A stretch of DNA of 6,170 nt from positions 1 to 6,170 of the forward strand of contig JAJYAS010000228.1 in assembly GCA_021779415.1 (NCBI GenBank). The letters run 5' to 3'. The translations under genes and the position numbers were made by a program. Under the pieces are notes generated by a model, which was given only the letters and a program-made list of their open reading frames with translations, was not told the origin of the DNA and ran no database searches. This DNA comes from Bacillota bacterium. GTDB taxonomy: Bacteria > Bacillota_B > Desulfitobacteriia > Desulfitobacteriales > Desulfitobacteriaceae. Shown here piece by piece: positions 1-4,688 of the stretch (within the stretch, counting starts at the first letter, position 1; each line of letters opens with the position of its first letter).

Positions 1-1
1 G

Positions 2-274
2 GTACCCTGGGTTAATGCTTTACAGGGTGTGGAGGATGGGGTGCTCATTTTATCTGTACTGGGATTACATACACAAGATGCGGTCTCTGGGTCGTACTCT
101 CTCAGTGCGCCCCAAAGTTTGCGTATAGTAAAGGGCCAAATCGCCGGGCGAACGGATGTAAAACTAACGGGCAATTTCTTTGCTGATTTAGCTGCACCAA
201 CCACAAAAGTAGCATTGTCTGACCTTGATACACATCCTTATCTGCTCGTCGAAACGGGTGTGCAAACTCTTTGA
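2..274 (+). CDS. TldD/PmbA family metallopeptidase-like protein, C-terminal end (5' truncated by window edge)
   Basis: The frame is open from base 2 to a TGA at 272-274, giving the last 90 residues of a protein that begins outside the window. The fragment carries the layout of the TldD/PmbA (TldE) C-terminal domain: a G-rich, hydroxyl-rich segment GSYSLSAP (fragment residues 30-37), then a short hydrophobic strand, a turn ending in KG (44-45), and a beta-hairpin with LTGNF (55-59), followed by a tail ending close to a P-x-L-L-V-E strand. The family forms TldD/TldE heterodimers that process or degrade modified peptides such as microcin B17 in Escherichia coli. The PmbA/TldE-type partner lacks the catalytic metal site, and the tail here looks more like that partner than TldD, but the HExxxH region is out of view. 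An internal ATG at base 29 is not the true start, because family similarity extends upstream of it. Confidence 0.75.
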   Translation, partial: VPWVNALQGVEDGVLILSVLGLHTQDAVSGSYSLSAPQSLRIVKGQIAGRTDVKLTGNFFADLAAPTTKVALSDLDTHPYLLVETGVQTL

Positions 275-311
275 TTTGATCTGCCGATTGGCAAAAGCTA
301 GAGACTTCAGT

Positions 312-336
312 GGGGGAGTGTGACAGACCTGTCCCC
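312..336. repeat. REP-like imperfect palindrome between the pmbA-like and PHP genes
   Basis: Bases 322-333 form GACAG-AC-CTGTC, a 5-bp inverted repeat around a 2-base centre. It is flanked by a run of five G at 312-316 and CCCC at 333-336, which could extend the stem across a bulge. Palindromes built on GGGACAG/CTGTCCC occur as dispersed intergenic elements in many bacteria, some linked to REP-associated transposases. Here only one imperfect copy is present, so this may be a decayed remnant. It is not followed by a proper T-tract, so I do not call it a terminator. Confidence 0.35.
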
Positions 337-365
337 TTGTTTCAGTAGGGAGGAATTAATCAGAA

Positions 366-1127
366 ATGTTAGATTTGCATGTTCATCTTCTCGGGCACAA
401 TGATCGGGAAGCAAACAAGGAAAACATCCGAGCTTTTTTAGATCAAGCATCCAAGCGGGGATTAAAAGAAATTGGGTTTGCTGATCATGACTATTATTGG
501 GATCAAATGAACTTCCCTTTGATCCGGGAAGTGGCAGAAGACTATCCTCATCTAGCCGTACGAATCGGATTAGAGGCGGAATATCGGCCGAATGAAGAAG
601 GAAGAATCAAACACTTACTTGAACAGTTCCCGTTCGATTTTGTCATTGGCTCAATTCATGAGATTAACGGTTGGATTTTTGATATTCCAGAAGAGGAGCA
701 TATGCACCGGAAGAAAGAAGCAGATGAGTTGTACCGCGGGTATTTTGACGTGGTGACGCGGGCAGCTAGAAGTGGTTTATTTACGACCATCGGACATTTT
801 GATCTTATCAAAGTTTTTGGGGTTCGGCCAAGTTCGGATATCTTAGCCCTCGCTGATGAGGCTTTAACTGGTGTTGCAGAGCACGGCTTAGTTTTGGAAG
901 TGAACACAAATGGCAGGTATAAGCCTGTTGGGGAATTTTATCCGGAGCAACGATTGATGGAGGAAATTCAACGACGGGGGATTAATTTCACACTCGGGTC
1001 GGATGCCCATTGTGCAGCGGTTGTTGGTCGGGATATTGATGAAGCGAGTCAGTTGTTACGTCAGATCGGGGCCCGTTCGGTCGTTGGATTTGCAAGTCTA
1101 GACAAAGTAAGCTATCCATTGGATTAG
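366..1127 (+). CDS. PHP-domain metal-dependent phosphoesterase, histidinol-phosphatase (HisK/HisJ)-like
   Basis: A 253-residue protein of the PHP superfamily, trinuclear-metal hydrolases that cleave phosphate esters. The metal-binding motifs appear in the expected order: LHVH at residues 4-7, ADHD at 39-42, GLEAEY at 68-73 (E70 or E72 as acidic ligand), GSIHE at 95-99, GHFD at 143-146, EVNTNG at 178-183 and GSDAH at 211-215. All the expected His, Glu and Asp ligands are present, so the enzyme should be active. Length and motif spacing match the roughly 260-residue PHP-type histidinol-phosphatases, which convert histidinol phosphate to histidinol in histidine synthesis. There is no signal peptide, so it should be cytosolic. 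The ATG at 366 puts LHVH right at the N terminus, as usual for the family. An AGGGAGG site at 347-353 precedes it with a rather long 12-base spacing. No his gene is nearby, so the true substrate could be another phosphoester. Confidence 0.85.
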   Translation: MLDLHVHLLGHNDREANKENIRAFLDQASKRGLKEIGFADHDYYWDQMNFPLIREVAEDYPHLAVRIGLEAEYRPNEEGRIKHLLEQFPFDFVIGSIHEINGWIFDIPEEEHMHRKKEADELYRGYFDVVTRAARSGLFTTIGHFDLIKVFGVRPSSDILALADEALTGVAEHGLVLEVNTNGRYKPVGEFYPEQRLMEEIQRRGINFTLGSDAHCAAVVGRDIDEASQLLRQIGARSVVGFASLDKVSYPLD

Positions 1128-1148
1128 GGCGTTAAGACTTGGGATAGA

Positions 1149-1199
1149 CTTTACACTCCGGTGAAACACTAATTAAAAAGTGTGAGTCGGTTTGTAAAG
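1149..1199 (+). promoter_or_regulatory. Nested inverted repeats in the leader of the unknown gene, reaching its ribosome binding site
   Basis: CTTTACA (1149-1155) is exactly inverted as TGTAAAG (1193-1199). Inside lies a second inverted pair, ACACT (1166-1170) and AGTGT (1179-1183), around an A/T-rich 8-base loop. A further ACACT at 1153-1157 could compete for the same AGTGT, so two alternative hairpins are possible. The right outer arm overlaps the Shine-Dalgarno sequence AGGAG at 1198-1202, so the outer stem would partly hide it. The left arm also contains TTTACA (1150-1155), a possible -35 with a weak TAAAAA at 1174-1179 (18-base spacer). It could be an RNA switch, a protein operator or chance, and it matches no riboswitch class I know. 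Confidence 0.35.
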
Positions 1200-1202
1200 G
1201 AG
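1198..1202 (+). promoter_or_regulatory. Ribosome binding site AGGAG that favours the second ATG (1211)
   Basis: AGGAG lies only 2 bases before the ATG at 1205 but 8 bases before the in-frame ATG at 1211. The second spacing is normal and the first is too short, so 1211 is the more likely start of the downstream gene. Confidence 0.7.
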
Positions 1203-1210
1203 ATATGCCT

Positions 1211-1906
1211 ATGCCTTGGGTTGAAATCGAACTTTCTCCTCGTGCAGAATGGAATGAAGATGGCCTTGAGGATTGGGCTTTAGCCTTAGGGGCCTTTTTA
1301 ACGGAAAAAGGAGCTAGATTAAATCCACAGATCCGTATGCTTCCAGGGTATCAGGTGCTTCAATTGGGTGAAGAGGGAATTGGAGAACTCACGTTATGCA
1401 GCGCAGAGCGGCTTGTTCTTTTGGACGGCTTAGCGTTAAAGGGGAATCTGGAATGTGATTTTGCTCGTTTTGTGATCCGTTTTGCCCGTCAAATGGGGGC
1501 TGTCGGAGTTTGTATTACAAGTGTTAGTTCTTCTGACAAGAACCATTGGCGGAAACTAGGCGGGATTATGAAGCCGGATCCTGTACTATTAGAAGGGGTC
1601 ATTCAGCGAGAAAAAGTTGCCATAAAACAGCTTGCGAAATTTAGTTTGCTGGTGACGTACGAGTGTAAGCCGGTACTTTGCTTGGAACCAATCGCGTGTA
1701 ATGCCCATGCCCCAGGGCCGATAAGCCTTGCCCAACGTCGGTTGGAAAAAATGTATGGCGGAAGTCCCTTGGGATTTGCCAGTCGACTCGCTGTCCATTG
1801 CCCTTGGACTGTTAGTCGAGAGCAATGGAATGATTTGCTGTGTTTTAGTCGGCTGCAGGCCTTTGATCTGTTGGAAAGGATGGTTAATCCCTTACAACCC
1901 ATTTAA
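1211..1906 (+). CDS. Uncharacterised cysteine-rich cytosolic protein
   Basis: I do not recognise this 231-residue protein (233 if the ATG at 1205 is used). It is probably soluble, since there is no signal peptide or convincing membrane helix. It carries eight cysteines, at residues 63, 82, 101, 152, 157, 163, 197 and 211. Three are clustered as C-x4-C-x5-C (152-163), just before a His-Ala-Pro-Gly-Pro turn. That cluster is not a standard iron-sulfur or zinc signature. The middle (about 86-120) runs strand-helix-strand and then an N-H-W-x-K-L-G-G segment that loosely recalls the end of a GNAT acetyltransferase fold. The R/Q-x-x-G-x-G/A acetyl-CoA motif is absent, so I do not assign it. Codon use and base composition resemble the neighbours. 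It sits 83 bases after the PHP gene on the same strand, so co-transcription is possible, and the sigma-A promoter after it marks a new unit. Confidence 0.75.
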   Translation: MPWVEIELSPRAEWNEDGLEDWALALGAFLTEKGARLNPQIRMLPGYQVLQLGEEGIGELTLCSAERLVLLDGLALKGNLECDFARFVIRFARQMGAVGVCITSVSSSDKNHWRKLGGIMKPDPVLLEGVIQREKVAIKQLAKFSLLVTYECKPVLCLEPIACNAHAPGPISLAQRRLEKMYGGSPLGFASRLAVHCPWTVSREQWNDLLCFSRLQAFDLLERMVNPLQPI

Positions 1907-1939
1907 GTAGTGAGTGGTATAGGGATGAGAAATGGTGAT

Positions 1940-1968
1940 TTGTCTGACGACGTAAAATTTTATATAAT
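1940..1968 (+). promoter_or_regulatory. Sigma-A-type promoter upstream of the ylbF-like gene
   Basis: A perfect -10 hexamer TATAAT lies at 1963-1968. TTGTCT at 1940-1945 matches 4 of 6 bases of the -35 consensus TTGACA. The spacer is exactly 17 bases and is A/T-rich near the -10. Transcription would start near 1975, leaving a leader of about 42 bases before the ATG at 2017. This is the best promoter in the window. It suggests that the ylbF-like gene, and probably bshA behind it, are expressed independently of the PHP and unknown genes. Confidence 0.75.
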
Positions 1969-2016
1969 GAAACAATAATTAGAGATAGGTTAGGGACAGA
2001 GGAGAGATTAAAGGAT

Positions 2017-2376
2017 ATGGTTGCTAATGACTTGGCTCATGAATTGGCCCGTACATTGAAGGAATCAGACGAATTCAAACAGTTTAATAAGTCCAAAGAA
2101 AAAGTAATGAGTGATACTAATAATCACAAGATGGTTCGTGAGTTCCAACTGAAACAATGGGAGATTCGCGAGGCACAAATGTTGGAACATGAGATTAGCG
2201 AGGAAAAGCAGCAAGAGCTTGAACGATTATATAGCTTAGTAAGCATAAACCCAACGGCACGGGAATATCTGGAGGCAGAATTTGAAGTTTCACGCATTGT
2301 CAATGATATTCAGAAAATTATTGGGGAGGCAATTCAAGATGCAATGCCGATAGGATTTGAGGAGCTTTCTCTCTGA
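2017..2376 (+). CDS. YlbF/YmcA (YheA-like) family protein
   Basis: A 119-residue, highly charged, all-helical protein. It opens with an amphipathic helix ending in SDEFKQF (17-23), continues through a long Gln/Glu-rich helical hairpin, and has the family-typical NPTAREYLEAE segment followed by a closing helix and short acidic tail. In Bacillus subtilis, YlbF and YmcA form a complex with YaaT that acts with RNase Y in mRNA maturation and affects competence, sporulation and biofilm formation, and that complex holds iron-sulfur clusters. This protein contains no cysteine, so it cannot supply a cluster ligand. Its length is nearer to the short YheA-type paralogues than to YlbF or YmcA. The ATG at 2017 has a GGAG (2001-2004) 12 bases upstream, and AAAGG at 2010-2014 is too close to serve. 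It probably acts in the cytosol as a helical adaptor. The exact partner is unknown. Confidence 0.82.
   Translation: MVANDLAHELARTLKESDEFKQFNKSKEKVMSDTNNHKMVREFQLKQWEIREAQMLEHEISEEKQQELERLYSLVSINPTAREYLEAEFEVSRIVNDIQKIIGEAIQDAMPIGFEELSL
2359..2364 (+). promoter_or_regulatory. Internal Shine-Dalgarno GAGGAG at the end of the ylbF-like gene
   Basis: GAGGAG ends 8 bases before a CTG at 2373 whose last two bases begin the ylbF-like stop codon TGA (2374-2376). Strength and spacing are ideal for starting a coupled downstream frame. The same bases also encode two glutamates of the upstream protein, so chance occurrence cannot be excluded. Confidence 0.4.
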
Positions 2377-2501
2377 ACGTTAGCCTTTGGTTGGCACTCT
2401 TAGAAGATGGTGAAATATATGTAGAATTGGGGCCCATTCGGACGCTAAAGAAATTGGTGCTGGTGGCTAGTTGGGCATCCACGATTTTTGGAATATGCTA
2501 G
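2373..2501 (+). CDS. Possible small protein, about 42 residues, CTG start
   Basis: A frame that runs without a stop from 2361 to TAG at 2499-2501 fills nearly all of the ylbF-bshA gap. A CTG at 2373 overlaps the upstream TGA as CTGA and has GAGGAG 8 bases before it, an arrangement typical of translational coupling except for the rare CTG start. The only other plausible start, TTG at 2391, has no ribosome binding site. The product would begin (M)NVSLWLALLEDGEIYVELGP, continue with a basic RTLKK patch, and end in a hydrophobic stretch LVLVASWASTIFGIC. It could therefore be a small amphipathic or membrane-associated peptide. The composition looks protein-like, but I recognise no family. It may also be a gene remnant or a chance open frame, since a 46-codon gap without stops is not rare. 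Confidence 0.35.
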   Translation: MNVSLWLALLEDGEIYVELGPIRTLKKLVLVASWASTIFGIC

Positions 2502-2521
2502 TTTAAAGAGGGTGCGAATAG

Positions 2522-3676
2522 ATGAAAATCGGAATGGTTTGCTACCCCAGCTATGGTGGGAGCGGGGTAGTCGCGACTGAGCTTGGGTATGCATTGGGTG
2601 AGAGAGGGCATGAAGTGCATTTTATTTCCTCGTCTCGGCCCTTTCGCTTACATCGATTTCATGAGCAACTATTTTTTCATGAAGTAACGGATGTGAGTTA
2701 TCCATTGTTTAAAACAGCGCCCTATACGTTGTTACTTGCCAATAAAATCGTCGAAGTAGCGAATTATGTTGGGTTGGATGTCATACATGCCCATTATGCA
2801 ATTCCCCACAGTATTAGTGCGTATTTGGCCAAACAAATGATGACTAGGACGCTTCCATTGGTGACGACGCTGCATGGGACGGATGTCACTTTGGTGGGTG
2901 CGCATGAAGAGTTTTTTCAGCTAACTCGCCTGGCACTGCGGGTTAGTGATCGCATTACGGCTGTTTCCCATGCTTTGGCAAGAGAAACGGAAAAGACCTT
3001 TGGGACAGTGGACCAAGGGATTGAAGTGATCCCTAATTTCATTGATCCTAAAGTATACTTTCCAACGCAAGGCTTGTTGCGACGATGCAGGAAATATTAT
3101 GCGCCTCAGGGAGAAAAACTATTGGCTCATATTTCTAATTTCCGGGAAGTAAAAAGGGTTGTGGATGTTGTCAATATTTTTGCTCGGGTAGAGAAAGTCG
3201 TGTCCTCCCGGCTTTTACTCGTCGGAGACGGACCGGAGATGAATCGGGTTGAACGGGAGGTGTTACGACTTGGACTGGAGGGAAAAGTCCAGTTTCTGGG
3301 AAAACAGGAGAGCGTTCAAGAGATTTTACAGATGGTCGATGTCTTTATTCTCCCTTCGGAACAGGAAAGCTTTGGCCTAGTAGCTCTTGAGGCGATGGCT
3401 TGTGGGGTTCCGGTGGTTGCCAGCCGGGTTGGAGGACTGCCTGAAGTGGTTCAACATGGTAAGACGGGGTATTTGGCGGATGTCGGGGATGTCAAAGAGA
3501 TGAGCGAAGCAGTGCTGAAATTATTGACTAATGACCTGCGGTACAAGGATTTTTCTGAACAAGCTGTGAGATGGGCAAGAGAAACATTCCCGGTTGAACG
3601 CGCGGTGAAAGGGTATGAAGCTGTATACCAAGAAGTATGCGAACACAGAGGTCAGCGGTCAGAGGCCGGTAGGTGA
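2522..3676 (+). CDS. bshA: N-acetyl-alpha-D-glucosaminyl L-malate synthase (bacillithiol synthesis, step 1)
   Basis: A 384-residue GT4-family, GT-B fold glycosyltransferase. It transfers N-acetylglucosamine from UDP-GlcNAc to L-malate, the first step toward the thiol bacillithiol, in the cytosol. Hallmarks of BshA rather than a generic GT4 are the N-terminal MKIGMVCYPSYGGSGVVATE (residues 1-20), SSRPFRL (37-43), HAHYAIPH (89-96), TTLHGTDVT (115-123) and SNFREVKR (205-212). The C-terminal donor-binding half has GDGPE (235-239) and the E-x7-E motif (E282, E290) inside SEQESFGLVALE, then GG at 304-305 and GKTGYL at 313-318. The ATG at 2522 has GAGGGTG 7 bases upstream. The family core is about 375 residues, and the last nine or so (RGQRSEAGR) come from a DNA repeat and are probably dispensable. 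No bshB or bshC lies in the window. It is probably transcribed from the promoter at 1940-1968. Confidence 0.92.
   Translation: MKIGMVCYPSYGGSGVVATELGYALGERGHEVHFISSSRPFRLHRFHEQLFFHEVTDVSYPLFKTAPYTLLLANKIVEVANYVGLDVIHAHYAIPHSISAYLAKQMMTRTLPLVTTLHGTDVTLVGAHEEFFQLTRLALRVSDRITAVSHALARETEKTFGTVDQGIEVIPNFIDPKVYFPTQGLLRRCRKYYAPQGEKLLAHISNFREVKRVVDVVNIFARVEKVVSSRLLLVGDGPEMNRVEREVLRLGLEGKVQFLGKQESVQEILQMVDVFILPSEQESFGLVALEAMACGVPVVASRVGGLPEVVQHGKTGYLADVGDVKEMSEAVLKLLTNDLRYKDFSEQAVRWARETFPVERAVKGYEAVYQEVCEHRGQRSEAGR
3644..3664 (+). repeat. Short heptanucleotide repeat tract at the 3' end of bshA
   Basis: Two adjacent 7-base units, GTCAGCG (3651-3657) and GTCAGAG (3658-3664), follow a related unit CACAGAG (3644-3650), with a degenerate stretch before the stop at 3674-3676. 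Because 7 is not a multiple of 3, reading through such a tract gives a 7-residue repeating peptide of the RGQRSE type, as seen in the last residues of the protein. Similar GTCAGAG-type heptad arrays are dispersed in a number of Clostridia-like genomes. This one is short and lies at a gene end. Confidence 0.5.
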
Positions 3677-3767
3677 ATAAGATACAAGACACCTCGTGTG
3701 ACGTTCTTTTAGTTGCACGTATTTCTAGGAAAGTTGCTTTCTGAGAGGTAAATGGAGGGGGAGTTAG

Positions 3768-4688
3768 ATGTCTAACCGGATGACGCTAGATCAATTTGAA
3801 CATGATTTAGAAGCGAGTGGCTATATTACGGAGCGAGATGATCGGATCGCGCTCACTGCCTATTTAGCGACAGAGCTAGGTAAACCACTTTTGGTCTCTG
3901 GACCAGCAGGGGTGGGCAAGACGGAAATTGCCAAAGTCTTAAGTCAAAGTTTTGGCGCGCCTCTGATCCGCTTGCAGTGTTATGAAGGGCTAGATGAGAC
4001 GAAAGCACTCTACGAATGGAACTATCAACGTCAACTTTTGAAGATTCAAATGGGACGGGAGCATCTGCAAGAGGAAGACCTTTTTTCTACAGATTATTTG
4101 CTACCCCGTCCTTTGCTACAAGCTCTAATGAGTGCAGAACGGACTGTGTTGTTAATTGACGAAATCGATAAAACGGATGCAGAATTTGAGGCCTTTCTTT
4201 TTGAATTTTTAGGGGAGTTTCAAGTGACTATTCCTGAAATGGGTGCGATTAAGGCTAAAGAGCGCCCGATTGTTGTCTTAACGTCCAATGGTGAACGGGA
4301 GCTTTCTGATGGGTTAAAGAGACGGTGTGTTTTCCTTCATGTGGAGCCACCTTCTGTCAATAAAGAAGTCCGCATTCTTCGAGCTAAAATTCCGGATTTG
4401 CCGGAACGATTAGCGTTAGAAGTGGCACGGGCGGTTAATGTGCTTCGGGAACGCCTCGCTTTGAACAAGATTCCTTCCGTATCTGAGACGATGGACTGGG
4501 CCAAGGCGTTACTCGTGATGGGGAAGACTGGCTTAGATCCGGCTTGGGTCGAGGCGACATTGACTTTGCTGTTAAAGAGTCAGGACGATGTAGAACTTTT
4601 CTATCGGGAGATGGGGGCAGAACGTTTGCTTTTTGAGTCCAGCAAAGTGGGACAGGGAGAAAGGCATGTCCATGGAAAACAACAATGA
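3768..4688 (+). CDS. MoxR/CoxD-like AAA+ ATPase
   Basis: A 306-residue AAA+ ATPase of the MoxR group, closest in layout to CoxD-type proteins. Visible elements are Walker A GPAGVGKT (residues 45-52), Walker B VLLIDEID (127-134), sensor 1 LTSN (171-174), a candidate arginine finger in LKRRC (183-187), and a sensor-2 helix region PSVSETMDWAKAL (236-248). A strand after Walker B (EFQVTIPEMGAIKA) matches the beta-hairpin insert of MoxR proteins. These ATPases form rings that use ATP to remodel or mature client proteins with a VWA partner. CoxD does this for the Mo/Cu CO dehydrogenase of Oligotropha. The ATG at 3768 has a strong GGAGG (3754-3758) with 9-base spacing. The last 23 bases overlap the start of the VWA gene, so the two should be co-translated. 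The client here is unknown. Confidence 0.88.
   Translation: MSNRMTLDQFEHDLEASGYITERDDRIALTAYLATELGKPLLVSGPAGVGKTEIAKVLSQSFGAPLIRLQCYEGLDETKALYEWNYQRQLLKIQMGREHLQEEDLFSTDYLLPRPLLQALMSAERTVLLIDEIDKTDAEFEAFLFEFLGEFQVTIPEMGAIKAKERPIVVLTSNGERELSDGLKRRCVFLHVEPPSVNKEVRILRAKIPDLPERLALEVARAVNVLRERLALNKIPSVSETMDWAKALLVMGKTGLDPAWVEATLTLLLKSQDDVELFYREMGAERLLFESSKVGQGERHVHGKQQ
4654..4664 (+). promoter_or_regulatory. Double Shine-Dalgarno inside the ATPase gene, serving the VWA gene
   Basis: AGGGAG (4654-4659) lies 6 bases before the ATG at 4666, and AAAGG (4660-4664) lies 7 bases before the next in-frame ATG at 4672. Both starts are plausible. Neither supports the in-frame TTG at 4633, which has no ribosome binding site. 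I prefer 4666. Confidence 0.6.

Noticed and set aside
1..6. GGTACC (a KpnI site) exactly at the window start
   Set aside because: It could reflect a cloning boundary, but a single hexamer at the edge is not evidence, and the frame runs through it as normal coding sequence.
656..907. Minus-strand open frame opposite the PHP gene
   Set aside because: It mirrors a strongly conserved enzyme-coding region. The product is Ser/Lys/Cys-rich and unlike a real protein.
1603..1902. 99-codon open frame on the minus strand opposite the unknown gene
   Set aside because: It lies wholly inside a plus-strand gene with a good ribosome binding site. Its own translation has no recognisable domain and no plausible ribosome binding site was noted.
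2471..2499. Possible promoter directly before bshA (TTGGGC, 17 bases, TATGCT)
   Set aside because: The spacing is right, but the hexamers match only 3 and 4 of 6 consensus bases, and the start would fall almost on the ribosome binding site.
3729..3743. Small hairpin GGAAAG-TTG-CTTTCT between bshA and the ATPase gene
   Set aside because: It has only six pairs including a wobble and is not followed by a T-run, so it is not a convincing terminator.
4633..4665. TTG at 4633 as the start of the VWA gene
   Set aside because: No Shine-Dalgarno precedes it, whereas the ATGs at 4666 and 4672 are both well placed behind AGGGAG and AAAGG.
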